Assembly: GCA_937864365.1 (NCBI GenBank)
Contig: CALMJT010000147.1
Location: forward strand, 1-61,273
DNA length: 61,273 nt
Source: an uncultured Alteromonadales bacterium
GTDB taxonomy: Bacteria > Pseudomonadota > Gammaproteobacteria > Pseudomonadales > Cellvibrionaceae
Reading direction: 5' to 3'
Within the stretch, counting starts at the first letter, position 1. Every line of letters starts with the position of its first letter. The notes under the pieces were generated by a model that searched no databases, was not told the origin of the DNA, and was given only the letters and a program-made list of their open reading frames with translations. Shown here piece after piece: positions 47,040-55,896 of the stretch. The position numbers were made by a program, and so were the translations under genes.

Positions 47040-47954
47040 ATGAGCTGCGAGCACTCTCAATCCTATCAAAAAGGAATTTTGGCACCGGTGCCGAACTTCG
47101 CTAAATTTATCACCTATACCCTAACCAGCGTCGATAAACTAGGTCAGTGTTTAGCTCAACTCGCTTTGCGTTGTGATGGCGAATCCGTAGTCTTAGCATT
47201 GAGCGCTAATCTCGTTGCGAAAATTAGCGCTGGTGCGAACATTCCGGGTTTAAAGGCAATGCCCGAGTTTTCTCACAATGGTTTATCGCTAACCCAAGAT
47301 CAGACCGATTTATTGATTTGGTTGCGCAGTAATGGTGACGGGGCAAGTATTGGCGATCTTGCTCAAAAAGCCTTGTCTATCGACTTATTACTGCAACCCA
47401 ATTTTGCACTACACAGCAGTGTTGATTGCTTTAATTATAACAATCGAGATTTAAGCGGTTATGAAGATGGTACCGAAAACCCCGAAGGCGACAAAGCCAT
47501 CGAAACCGCGTTTTTACAGCACGAAAACCCAGAATTAAATGGAAGCAGTTTTTTGGTCATACAAAATTGGCTGCACAATTTGAAAGAATTTAAGCAGCGT
47601 AGCCAAGCCGAGCAAGACGATACCATCGGTAGACGATTAAGCGATAACGAAGAGTTTGATGAAGCGCCAGAATCGGCCCATGTAAAGCGGACTGCCCAAG
47701 AAAGCTTTGATCCAGAAGCATTTATACTGCGCCGCTCCATGCCTTGGGTAAATGGTAATGAAAACGGCCTAATATTCGCCGCCTTTGCCGCCAGCTTCGA
47801 CCCTTTTGAAACCATTGTGCAACGAATGATAGGCGCCGAAGACGGACTTGTGGATAATCTATTTAGCTTCACCAAACCGCAAGGTGGAGGTTATTACTGG
47901 TGTCCACCGGTGAGTGAGGGTAGGGTAAACTTTTCTGCAATTATTGCGCGTTAA
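47040..47954 (+). CDS. Dye-decolorizing peroxidase (DyP/YfeX family)
   Basis: This 304-residue haem peroxidase has the family motif GxxDG as GYEDGTENP (140-148), including the catalytic Asp. The probable proximal His214 lies in ESAHVKRT, and FILRRSMPW carries the distal Arg. There is no signal peptide or Tat motif, so it is cytoplasmic or loaded into a shell. ATG 47040 is preferred, with AAGTGGA before it; GTG 47031 is possible. No encapsulin gene is next to it. It stands alone, between repeat copies. Confidence 0.92.
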   Translation: MSCEHSQSYQKGILAPVPNFAKFITYTLTSVDKLGQCLAQLALRCDGESVVLALSANLVAKISAGANIPGLKAMPEFSHNGLSLTQDQTDLLIWLRSNGDGASIGDLAQKALSIDLLLQPNFALHSSVDCFNYNNRDLSGYEDGTENPEGDKAIETAFLQHENPELNGSSFLVIQNWLHNLKEFKQRSQAEQDDTIGRRLSDNEEFDEAPESAHVKRTAQESFDPEAFILRRSMPWVNGNENGLIFAAFAASFDPFETIVQRMIGAEDGLVDNLFSFTKPQGGGYYWCPPVSEGRVNFSAIIAR

Positions 47955-48034
47955 TAATTTCGATTGCATTAGTGTTTTTTAGAATTCGTTAATTAAATAA
48001 AGCGCTTAAATTTTTGAGGTTTTTTTATTTGAGG

Positions 48035-48134
48035 GGCTCTCTGATTAAATCTTCCTTATTTAATCAGAGAATAAAGCTGAAAGTGCGAATTTCAGTGGGT
48101 GATACGCAATCAAGCGGTCGCTAATAAGCGTATC
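48035..48134 (+). repeat. 155-bp repeat, copy 12 (partial, rearranged)
   Basis: Hairpin 1 is well kept (CTCTGATTAAATC, TTTAATCAGAG) and hairpin 2 partly (GCTGAAA/TTTCAGT). The rest is replaced by a GATACGC/GCGTATC stem. Confidence 0.65.
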
Positions 48135-48241
48135 AACACGTCCTTGTTTACAGAAAAGTCCTTTTTTCAGCGATTCCTAATGTTGCGGTAAATAATTCAG
48201 AGATCATTATGTTAAGAATCTACCTAATTATTTACCTAAAC

Positions 48242-48266
48242 GTTTGAACGTGTTCACGTTCAAACG
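48242..48266. repeat. Short palindrome
   Basis: GTTTGAACGTG and CACGTTCAAAC form a near-perfect 11-bp inverted repeat with a tiny loop in non-coding DNA; function unknown. Confidence 0.5.
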
Positions 48267-48326
48267 CCACTGTTTTTATAATAAATACCTAAGACTATTT
48301 AATCTATTACAGATGGTTACATGCTG

Positions 48327-48481
48327 TAGGAACCTCTGATTAACTCATCCATGATTTAATCAGAGGACAGAAATTGAAAATACGATTTCCAATTTCTTCA
48401 CAATTTCAATCACTTACCGTTCTTGAAATTGGCGACACATCCTTGTGTCGCGAGAAACTCTAGGTTAATCAGAGTTTCCTG
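48327..48481 (+). repeat. 155-bp multi-hairpin repeat, copy 13 (intact)
   Basis: It is nearly identical to copy 6 (about six differences in 155 bases) with all five stem-loops. Hairpin 4 is a perfect GCGACACA/TGTGTCGC. Together with copy 6 it defines the consensus. Confidence 0.95.
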
Positions 48482-48768
48482 TATTTGAGTTCAGAAAAAT
48501 TTTGGTATTTCGAGATCGCTAGTTTGACGTTTACGCTAAGAATTTCTAAACAATAAGAAACTGATTTAATCAGGTTAATCGTTTAAATAAGATTTGAATA
48601 ATGTACTAACTTCTTTATACGCTATACAAAAAATATTGTTTATCAGCGAGTTAACAGTGCAGAATTATTTATTGTGAAAACAGTTAAAGCGGATAAGAAT
48701 GTATTGAGCAGGAGATTCTACAGAGGAATGTAAGAAAAATAATTGCTGAGCTTATTTTTTTCAAAAAC

Positions 48769-48800
48769 AAAAAAAGGCAAACCATTATGATTTGCCTTTT
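48769..48800 (-). terminator. Cold-shock gene terminator
   Basis: On the minus strand AAAGGCAAA pairs with TTTGCCTTT around a 9-base loop, followed by a long T-rich run. It is 115 bases after the csp stop. Confidence 0.75.
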
Positions 48801-48915
48801 ATAAAGCATTCAGTAATATTTATTAAAAACTCCAGCTTATTCTGTGTTTTTAATACGTTAACAACGTTTTATTAACTTCTGCTTTTTAAATTAATCGCGA
48901 ACTGATCAAAGCTTA

Positions 48916-49125
48916 TTATAAAGCAACGATGTTCTCGGCCTGTGGGCCTTTTTTGCCTTGAGTAACAGTGAACTGAACTTGTTGGCCTTCGGCCAAAGTT
49001 TTAAATCCTGAACTGGCAATAGCGCTGAAGTGCGCAAATACATCTGGGCCAGACTTTTGTTCGATAAAACCAAAGCCTTTAGATTCGTTAAACCATTTTA
49101 CGGTGCCAGTAGTTGTATTAGACAT
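48916..49125 (-). CDS. Cold-shock protein (CspA family)
   Basis: This 69-residue single cold-shock domain is an RNA chaperone or single-strand nucleic-acid binder. RNP1 is visible as KGFGFIEQ and RNP2 as VFAHFSAI, after [21 protein letters not shown] precedes ATG 49125. Several hundred non-coding bases lie upstream, which is compatible with the long structured leader of cold-inducible csp genes, but I could not identify a cold box. Confidence 0.96.
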   Translation of the reverse strand: MSNTTTGTVKWFNESKGFGFIEQKSGPDVFAHFSAIASSGFKTLAEGQQVQFTVTQGKKGPQAENIVAL

Positions 49126-49948
49126 AATAAATATCCTGTAAGGAAAAATAAAAGAGTACCCTAAGTGGGCGTATATAAGCGGGAAATATAAATTGAAATT
49201 TACACGCTACAGGACGAAGAACTACAAAGACACGACGAAATGGAGGTAATAAAAACAGACTTACTTTCAAGCTGTGATGACTATATAGACCTCTATGTAT
49301 AAAGTCAAACAATTTCTGACATGTATGATAGCTAAGTTCCTCCAACTGTTTAACGCCGTACAAATTTAACCCTGTACAAATTAGTTTGTACAACAAGACT
49401 ATGCACAGCAACAGCGGAATGATTGTTTGTTCAAAATTCCCAAAATCCTGTGAGACAGGTCATCGGAACTTCTAAATGAGCCAGATAGATGAATCTGAAT
49501 TTCGTTACCTGAGATGAGGTGAAATCATCAGCAAAAATATCATTAGCCGCAAACACTGAGCGTTACTGACTAATACGCTCTGGTAGGACGAGAATTTATT
49601 GCAATACGAAGATATCTCGTTAATGTCTTAAACATTAGAACTGCTTTTATTGAAACACGAAAAACCAATACTGTTCAGACCTGTGTTTAAACAGATTTTC
49701 TGCGTTATTTCTATATAACTGTTTTAAGTGAATTTTTTCATAAGTTGATCACAAACTTTTAAGAAACACTTATAGATATTAGGCTTTTTCTAGCATCTGT
49801 TTATAAGGCCGATTTTTTAAAATCATTGTGATCTGGTTAACGCTTTTTGGCAGGTTTTACATGAAAAAGTGTTAAGCAAGTCATGCTCAGCCACAGATAT
49901 GGCGGCTAGTATCTATTAAAAATAGAACGTGGTTGATTGGCTGCTGAG
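49126..49948. other. Large gene-free region between csp and a lipoprotein gene
   Basis: About 820 AT-rich bases contain the csp leader (minus strand). No repeat copy and no convincing gene are visible. Confidence 0.4.
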
Positions 49949-50851
49949 ATGAATGTGATTAATAGACTTTGTTATTTGGTTTTTATCTGGTTTGGATTAT
50001 TTTTATCCGGCTGTGCCGTCAATGTTCCTATTGATGCTTACAACGAATCAACCGGTGACGAACCCACGCATCAGTCGCACAGCAAAGTCGTTATCTTTGT
50101 GCCTTCGGAAGTCGCCGAAGAATCATTCGGTCAGGTTGGTGTTTTGGCGGTTGGCGTCTTATTGGATTGGAAATTAGCGGCGGGTGATGCCATTGCTGAG
50201 TCCTCCAAAAATTTCTTTGAAAATTATTTTTCTAATGTAGAAGTGCGACAAGAAAATTATAAACGTGGTGCTTGCGCTGACTGTGCATTAGCAGTTGTGC
50301 CACGTATCGATGCTGTTGATATCAATAAAATTACCATGCAAAGCAAGGTTGCTTTAAATTTTGAAATTTTCGATGGCGAAGGTGCAGAGGTTTTAAGTTT
50401 GCCCATTGCGGGTCATTCTAAGGTTATGACTTTGGAGCGTTTTGGTGTTGGTGTTGTCGCCGCAAGTGTTCCGGTCGTGAGTAGCTTTGCTGCAAACCGA
50501 GTTTTGTCTCATTCCGTTGAAGACGCCTTTGAAGATGCCTTTTGGAAATTGCATCAAGAAATGAAAAAACACACCGAAACCGGTGCTCTTGCACGCAACT
50601 GGTTGCCCAAAGAGTTGCGCAATAAAACCGAATACGGCCGTTATGAATTTTCTGCCGAACGAGCCATTATCGATGCGGGTTGCGAATTTCCTAACGACGG
50701 TTTGCGTCTAGTACAAACCGGCTTTGAAGAATTATACGAAGCCTACTGCTGGAAACGCGATCCGTTTTTGGTAAGTTGTAACGGCTCTAGCTGCAACCTG
50801 GTTTATCCCGAACCTGATTTAAAAGATGTAAAAGGTTATGCTGTGGATTAA
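49949..50851 (+). CDS. Hypothetical lipoprotein (300 aa)
   Basis: The N-terminus is a lipoprotein signal (hydrophobic stretch, then LFLSGC with Cys at about residue 22). The mature part is about 280 residues, with a predicted mixed alpha/beta outline and a hydrophobic central segment (FGVGVVAASVPVVSSFA, about 170-190). Cys pairs occur in RGACADCALAVV and SCNGSSCNLV. I do not recognise the family. ATG 49949 is chosen because it starts the signal peptide; TTG 49937 is possible. It is a single gene. Confidence 0.65.
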   Translation: MNVINRLCYLVFIWFGLFLSGCAVNVPIDAYNESTGDEPTHQSHSKVVIFVPSEVAEESFGQVGVLAVGVLLDWKLAAGDAIAESSKNFFENYFSNVEVRQENYKRGACADCALAVVPRIDAVDINKITMQSKVALNFEIFDGEGAEVLSLPIAGHSKVMTLERFGVGVVAASVPVVSSFAANRVLSHSVEDAFEDAFWKLHQEMKKHTETGALARNWLPKELRNKTEYGRYEFSAERAIIDAGCEFPNDGLRLVQTGFEELYEAYCWKRDPFLVSCNGSSCNLVYPEPDLKDVKGYAVD

Positions 50852-50946
50852 GGTTGAAAATGTAAGTTGCTGTTCGTGTTATTTTTCTGTGCTTTATATA
50901 AGTCTAACGGTATCAATGCTTTAATTAAATGTTAGTAACGTTAGAT

Positions 50947-51195
50947 TTAAATGTCTTCTTTGGGCTGATCCCAATCTGGCCATCCCGCTTTAATTGAAGC
51001 CATAAAATCTGTCATGGTCACCCAGCCGACTACTTCCGCAGTGTAATCGATAATCCAATCTTCCCCATTCCACTCTAGAAGGTCGTAAGCGCCCAGGCCG
51101 TTTGGGTATTTAACTGCGACAAAGTATTGGCTTACGTAGGGTGGTTCTTGTTTTGGGTTTTGCCACTCAACATTATTGATTATTACGCCTTTCAT
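50947..51195 (-). CDS. Small hypothetical protein (82 aa)
   Basis: This 82-residue soluble protein has many aromatic residues (Trp in VEWQNP, LEWNGEDWI, GWVTMTDF). The pattern NGEDWI...YTAEVVGWV resembles small phage- or DUF551-like proteins, where a short beta domain ends in a GW-V/I motif. No neighbours give a hint. ATG 51195. Function unknown. Confidence 0.55.
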   Translation of the reverse strand: MKGVIINNVEWQNPKQEPPYVSQYFVAVKYPNGLGAYDLLEWNGEDWIIDYTAEVVGWVTMTDFMASIKAGWPDWDQPKEDI

Positions 51196-51253
51196 ACTAC
51201 AAAGATTATCTCTGGTCTTAAGTGAAATTCTCTGGAATTAATCGAGTTAATTA

Positions 51254-52021
51254 TTAAGAGTCTTCTTTCGTTGGGTTGTATTCTAAAGAATAGCCTTGTT
51301 TAAAGTGTAAAACCGTTGTCTTTTCGCCGTTATAGATAGCAATCATTTCTTTGTTAGCCGCAACTGCTAGACCTTGTACAACAATGTTTTTATTTTCATC
51401 TTTGAGGGCTATGCATCTAATTTTTTCACAATTTGAAGATTGGAATTCTTTTTTGGTGATATTTGCTTGAAGATTTGCGTTTTGGTAAGCGTGCGATGGC
51501 AGGTAAATTATTATCAAAAGAGCGAAAACTATTGCCATAATATTCCTATCGGTATTTAACAGAGTGACTATAAATTTTATGTAGTAATTAATCTGTATTT
51601 TTTGAGACGGTATTTTGTTAATCAAATTTTTTAATTTTTTATAAATAGAAGACTCTTTGTTTTGGCTAATCCTATATAAAACAAAAATTAAAACAGAAAC
51701 TATACACAATCCTACAAGGCTTATATGCAGTATCAAGTTGTTATCAGCGATTAAAGAAGCGCCTTCGATAAAAAGTAAAATACACGCATAATAAAACTGA
51801 ACGTACACATCTTGTACATTCAATGGAAATAGAGAGCTATCAACACCGTAAGAACTTAATGAGCCAGCGTAGGCATTTAAACCAGTCACATAAAAAAGTG
51901 GCAGCAAAAATGTCAGCGTTAAGCTCAACGTGGTTAGTAGTTGGTTTAAGTTAAACCTTATTAGTTGGGTAGGTGAATGATTGTTGGTTTCTTTTGAGTT
52001 TACGTTTTGAGAGCTATCCAA
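51254..52021 (-). CDS. Hypothetical membrane protein (255 aa)
   Basis: There are four hydrophobic segments (about 33-52, 74-92, 97-117 and 160-178). A soluble C-terminal part of about 75 residues includes two Cys (SNCEKIRCIAL). Between the first two segments the motif SYGVDSSLFPLNVQDVY resembles a pattern seen in uncharacterised membrane proteins. The base composition is noticeably more AT-rich than the ribosomal genes next to it, which may indicate acquired DNA. Function unknown. Confidence 0.6.
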   Translation of the reverse strand: MDSSQNVNSKETNNHSPTQLIRFNLNQLLTTLSLTLTFLLPLFYVTGLNAYAGSLSSYGVDSSLFPLNVQDVYVQFYYACILLFIEGASLIADNNLILHISLVGLCIVSVLIFVLYRISQNKESSIYKKLKNLINKIPSQKIQINYYIKFIVTLLNTDRNIMAIVFALLIIIYLPSHAYQNANLQANITKKEFQSSNCEKIRCIALKDENKNIVVQGLAVAANKEMIAIYNGEKTTVLHFKQGYSLEYNPTKEDS

Positions 52022-52059
52022 ATGTGCATTCCTTATTAGCCGTTCTTCCTAAATACTAC

Positions 52060-52088
52060 TTGCCTCAACCGATCAATTCCCATACAAT
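52060..52088 (+). promoter_or_regulatory. Probable sigma70 promoter of the rpsF operon
   Basis: TTGCCT and TACAAT are separated by 17 bases, about 90 bases before rpsF. Confidence 0.55.
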
Positions 52089-52102
52089 TCGCGCCCCTAA
52101 AT

Positions 52103-52129
52103 GACCGTCGATTTTTTGGGTTGTCGGTC
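52103..52129 (+). promoter_or_regulatory. Leader hairpin before rpsF (possible S6:S18 control element)
   Basis: GACCG and CGGTC pair around a 17-base loop in the rpsF leader. rpsF leaders in many bacteria bind the S6:S18 complex through a CCG-containing structure. The location fits, but I cannot confirm the motif by eye. Confidence 0.3.
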
Positions 52130-52175
52130 CTCCTTGCTTCACCAATTTGGGAAGCTTAACCCGTAAGGAGCATTC

Positions 52176-52613
52176 ATGCGTCACTACGAAATTATCTTTT
52201 TGGTCCACCCAGACCAAAGCGAGCAAGTACCTGGTATGGTAGAGCGCTACACCGCGTCTATCAACGAGTCTGGCGGTCAAGTTCACCGCATGGAAGACTG
52301 GGGTCGTCGTCAACTTGCTTACTCAATCAACAAGATTCATAAAGCACATTACATTCTTATGAATGTTGAGTGTTCACAAGAAATCTTGGACGAATTAACC
52401 ACTACTTTCCGTTACAACGATGCAGTATTGCGTCACATGGTTGTTCGCTGTGATGAAGCTATCACTGGCGAGTCTCCAATCATGAAGGCTGAGCAAGAAG
52501 GCCGTGAGCGCAAAGCGCGTCGTGAAGAGCGTCAAGCTCGCGAAGAAGCCGCTTCTGAAGAAGATGATTCTGATGAAGCTGATGACAATCTTTCTAGCGA
52601 TGATGACGAATAA
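52176..52613 (+). CDS. rpsF: 30S ribosomal protein S6
   Basis: S6 binds with S18 in the 30S platform. The 145-residue protein starts [18 protein letters not shown] and has [20 protein letters not shown] and [10 protein letters not shown]. The C-terminus is a long basic then acidic tail ([12 protein letters not shown], then Asp/Glu-rich). In E. coli the S6 C-terminus is also extended by glutamates. TAAGGAG precedes ATG 52176. It is first in the rpsF-rpsR-rplI operon. Confidence 0.98.
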   Translation: MRHYEIIFLVHPDQSEQVPGMVERYTASINESGGQVHRMEDWGRRQLAYSINKIHKAHYILMNVECSQEILDELTTTFRYNDAVLRHMVVRCDEAITGESPIMKAEQEGRERKARREERQAREEAASEEDDSDEADDNLSSDDDE

Positions 52614-52624
52614 GGAGATATCCC

Positions 52625-52852
52625 ATGGCACGTTTTTTCCGTCGTCGTAAGTTCTGCCGCTTCACCGCTGAAGGCGTAGATCAAATCGATTACAAAGATT
52701 TGGAAACTTTAAAAGCCTATGTTACTGAAACAGGCAAAATTGTTCCAAGTCGCATCACCGGTACACAAGCTAAGTATCAGCGTCAGCTTTCTACTGCTAT
52801 TAAGCGCGCTCGTTACCTTGCTTTGTTGCCTTACACTGACAGTCACGAATAA
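52625..52852 (+). CDS. rpsR: 30S ribosomal protein S18
   Basis: This is a 75-residue basic protein, the partner of S6. Typical segments are [29 protein letters not shown] and [23 protein letters not shown] lies 7 bases before ATG 52625 and the gene is 11 bases after rpsF. Confidence 0.98.
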   Translation: MARFFRRRKFCRFTAEGVDQIDYKDLETLKAYVTETGKIVPSRITGTQAKYQRQLSTAIKRARYLALLPYTDSHE

Positions 52853-52867
52853 GAGAGGATTAACGAG

Positions 52868-53317
52868 ATGGAAGTTATTTTACTCGATAAAGTAGGCAGA
52901 CTTGGTGGTATTGGTGACAAAGTTAACGTCAAGCCTGGCTTTGGTCGTAACTTCTTAATTCCGCAAGGTAAAGCTCTAGCGGCTACTGCTAAAAACGTTG
53001 CAGATTTCGAAGCTCGTCGCGCCGAACTTGAAGCTGTTGCTGCTGAGAAAACCGCATCTGCAGAGGCTCGTGCTGCGAAATTGGTAGAACTTGATACCGT
53101 TACTATCACTGCAATCGCTGGTGATGAAGGTAGATTGTTTGGTTCTATCGGTACTCGTGACATCGCTGATGCAATTACTGCTGCTGGTGTTGAAGTAAGC
53201 AAATCTGAAGTGAAGTTACCAGAAGGTGCTTTACGTGAAGTTGGTACTTTCGAAATCGATATCCAATTGCACACAGAAGTTACTCAAGTAATCAAAGTAG
53301 CAATTAGCGCAGAATAA
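52868..53317 (+). CDS. rplI: 50S ribosomal protein L9
   Basis: This 149-residue protein has the N-terminal rRNA-binding domain ([20 protein letters not shown], then [14 protein letters not shown]), the long connecting helix and the C-terminal domain. It is 15 bases after rpsR, the last ribosomal gene of the operon. A strong terminator follows. Confidence 0.98.
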   Translation: MEVILLDKVGRLGGIGDKVNVKPGFGRNFLIPQGKALAATAKNVADFEARRAELEAVAAEKTASAEARAAKLVELDTVTITAIAGDEGRLFGSIGTRDIADAITAAGVEVSKSEVKLPEGALREVGTFEIDIQLHTEVTQVIKVAISAE

Positions 53318-53352
53318 TGCGTGAAGCCTCTCAAACAGTGTTTGAGAGTCTC

Positions 53353-53384
53353 GAAAAAGCGAGCACCGGTTGCTCGCTTTTTTT
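53353..53384 (+). terminator. rplI terminator
   Basis: GAAAAAGCGAGC and GCTCGCTTTTTTT pair around ACCGGTT. A second hairpin, CTCTCAAAC/GTTTGAGAG, lies just before it at 53328-53348. Confidence 0.9.
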
Positions 53385-53477
53385 ATGTCTGTAATTTACC
53401 AGCCTTGGAAGTTCTTGGCGCATCGTCGCTGAGCGTTTATATTCGACAGCAACAAAAATGCCCTGACCCGAAAGTTC

Positions 53478-54899
53478 ATGTCCGATTCTGATTACCCTTA
53501 CGACGACTCGATTCCAGATTCCGCCTACGATGAAGCGCCGAGATCTGCAAACGATTTGCAAGTTCTGCCCCACGCCATAGAGGCAGAGCAGGCGGTTTTG
53601 GGCGCCTTGATGCTCGACAATCAAAAGTTTGATGCGGTCGCCGAGGTGTTAAGAGTTGAAGATTTTTATTCGGCTAACCACAGAACCATCTATGAATTGA
53701 TGTGGAGCTTGCAAGAGCGTGACATGCCCTTGGATGTGATTACTCTTGCCGAAGAGCTGGACAATCATAATCAGCTCCATCAAGTGGGTGGTTTGGCTTA
53801 TTTAACGGCATTGGCTGCCAATACGCCTGGGCCGTCAAACATTGTTGCCTATTCCAAAATTATTGCCGAGCGCGCCACTCTCAGAAAACTGATTGCCACC
53901 GCCAGTGAGATCAGCCGAACCAGTTTTAACCCGGCGGGATTGGGTGCGGATGATCTTTTACAACTTGCTGAAAAACGCGTTGCTGAAATTGTCGAAGATC
54001 GACCCAAAGAGGGCGGTTTCCAGCAGATGAACTCTTTGTTGAAGCAAACCGTTGAGAAAATCGACGAGCTGTTTCGCTCTGAAAAAGAAATCACAGGCCT
54101 ATCCACGGGTTTAAGAGACCTCAATACACGTACATCAGGCTGGCAAAACGGAGAAATGATTATTCTGGCGGCGCGTCCTTCTATGGGTAAAACCGCGTTG
54201 GCACTCAATTTTGTCGAAGCTGCCTTATTCACGCAGACACGTCCCGTTTTGGTGTTTAGTCTAGAAATGCCGGCCAACGCTTTGATGATGCGGATGCTGT
54301 CATCGGTGGGTCGAATTGATCAGGGTAAAATCCGTAACGGCTCGCTGACCGAAGAAGATTGGCCAAAGCTGTCTGCGGCCATGGGCAAGCTCAAAGACAA
54401 ACCCTTATTTATTGACGATACCGCCGGTTTAACGCCCCAAGAAGTTCGTGCCCGTACACGACGCATCGCCCGTGAACACGGTGATCCGGGCATGATTATG
54501 ATCGACTATTTACAGTTGATGCAGGTGGCCGGTAAAAGCGAAGGGCGAACCCAAGAAATCTCGGAGATTTCACGCTCATTAAAAGCCATTGCCAAAGAAT
54601 TTAATTGCCCGGTTGTGGCTCTTTCTCAGCTTAACCGTGGTGTAGAACAACGCCCCAACAAGCGGCCTATGAACTCAGATCTTCGTGAATCTGGAGCCAT
54701 CGAGCAGGACGCCGACGTAATCTTGTTTATTTATCGCGACGAGTATTACAACGAAGACAGCCCCGACAAGGGCGTAGCCGAATTGATTGTTGGTAAGCAA
54801 CGCAACGGCGAGATTGGTACCTGTCGCGCCGCCTTTGTGGGTAAATTTACGCGCTTTGAAGATTTAGCCGCCGACTACATGGCATCGTCTGATTATTAA
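53478..54899 (+). CDS. dnaB: Replicative DNA helicase DnaB
   Basis: DnaB is the hexameric replication-fork helicase. The 473-residue protein has an N-terminal collar domain (PHAIEAEQAVLGALMLDN), a linker, and a RecA-like motor with Walker A ARPSMGKTALAL, the segment FSLEMPANALMMRML, Walker B-type MIMIDYLQLM, and SQLNRGVEQRPNKRP. There is no intein. ATG 53478, 160 bases after rplI. In many gammaproteobacteria alr follows; here a broken GST gene does. Confidence 0.98.
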   Translation: MSDSDYPYDDSIPDSAYDEAPRSANDLQVLPHAIEAEQAVLGALMLDNQKFDAVAEVLRVEDFYSANHRTIYELMWSLQERDMPLDVITLAEELDNHNQLHQVGGLAYLTALAANTPGPSNIVAYSKIIAERATLRKLIATASEISRTSFNPAGLGADDLLQLAEKRVAEIVEDRPKEGGFQQMNSLLKQTVEKIDELFRSEKEITGLSTGLRDLNTRTSGWQNGEMIILAARPSMGKTALALNFVEAALFTQTRPVLVFSLEMPANALMMRMLSSVGRIDQGKIRNGSLTEEDWPKLSAAMGKLKDKPLFIDDTAGLTPQEVRARTRRIAREHGDPGMIMIDYLQLMQVAGKSEGRTQEISEISRSLKAIAKEFNCPVVALSQLNRGVEQRPNKRPMNSDLRESGAIEQDADVILFIYRDEYYNEDSPDKGVAELIVGKQRNGEIGTCRAAFVGKFTRFEDLAADYMASSDY

Positions 54900-54948
54900 T
54901 TCTTAAGCAAACAACCATTCGGTTTGCCCAGTCAACTCTGATTTCAAT

Positions 54949-54994
54949 AATTCGATTCGTTGTAACAATTCGATTCGTTGTAACAATTCGAATT
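54949..54994 (+). repeat. 18-bp tandem repeat downstream of dnaB
   Basis: AATTCGATTCGTTGTAAC occurs twice (54949-54966, 54967-54984), followed by a partial third unit (AATTCGAATT). It lies just before the GST pseudogene. Confidence 0.85.
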
Positions 54995-55020
54995 ATTCTA
55001 GCTTTAACAAGGAATTTACC

Positions 55021-55620
55021 ATGCAATTATGGGTGGGCGTCGGTTCTACTTGGTCGATTCGCGCGCTTTTGTGCGCAAAAATCACCGGGATCTCTGTCGA
55101 TATTAAAGTCATTAATTTATCGTCACAAGCATCAAAAACCGAGCTTTTGCATGTGTCAGAAGCTGGTTTGGTGCCGGTATTAATAGCGTCTGACGATCAT
55201 TCTGTTGTTGTCCACGATTCCTTGGCGATTGCGGAATACTTTAACGAATTATCCAATGGCGCGCTTTATCCCGAAGACAGAAATGCACGCGCAAAGGCGC
55301 GTAGTCTGATGGCAGAAATTCACAGCGGCTTTGGTGCAATACGCAGTTGTTATCCGTTTTCATGCGATGCAAGTTTAGAATCAGGATTATTAACCGCGCG
55401 CGAGTAAAAAGAACTGGATCGCTTAAACACAATTTTTAGCGCCGCCGAAGGTGCTTTTTACTTTCAAAAAGCCAGTATCGTCGATGCATTTTTCGCCGTA
55501 ATGGCGTGGCGTCTCGATCAATACGGTATCAAGCTCGCACCTGAGGCCGAGCGTTACGCCAAGAGTTTATTAACGTGGGAAATTTTTCAAGAAGTTGCCG
55601 CCGAGGTGCGCCAATGGTAA
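55021..55620 (+). pseudogene. Glutathione S-transferase-like gene with an in-frame stop
   Basis: The frame from ATG 55021 codes for a GST N-terminal thioredoxin fold (WSIRALLCAKITGI, GLVPVLI, HDSLAIAEYFNEL) and the start of the helical domain. TAA at 55405-55407 stops it after residue 128. The same frame then continues to 55620 with the missing GST C-terminus (KASIVDAFFAVMAWRLDQYG, SLLTWEIF). The total of 199 codons is normal for the family. One base change (e.g. from CAA, GAA or AAA) explains the stop. AAGGAA precedes the start. Confidence 0.9.
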
Positions 55621-55896
55621 AACTATTACTCCCGAAAATAAGCGTATTAACAGGTGCAATAAGCAGCCAATAAAATCATAAGATACCGATCCGTAAATTA
55701 CCCCAAAATCACCTCTGTAGACGCAAATCCAAGGTTGTAAGTCACTGCTACTTTTGACTAAAGTCCAATGCTTTTGCGTGTACAGAATTCCCGTTCCTGT
55801 GTATTATCCAGCGCACAGTTGTGGTTTTTCAGGCAAATTTGAAAACCACAGGTGCAAAGCTAGGATCAGTTTGCCAGAGAGAAGTAAAATCCTATT

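Larger units (their letters stand above)
47955..48915. other. Large gene-free region between the DyP and cold-shock genes
   Basis: These 961 AT-rich bases hold repeat copy 12, intact copy 13 and the cold-shock gene terminator. A small palindrome GTTTGAACGTG-TTC-ACGTTCAAAC occurs at about 48242-48266. No ORF here looks real. Confidence 0.5.

Noticed and set aside
46910-47104. 64-codon ORF overlapping repeat copy 11 and the DyP start
   Set aside because: It runs through the repeat's hairpins and overlaps the DyP gene in another frame; it is probably a chance ORF.
40325-48481. CRISPR array interpretation of the repeats
   Set aside because: The copies are long, irregularly spaced by kilobases, in both orientations, and contain no regular spacers; no cas gene is present.
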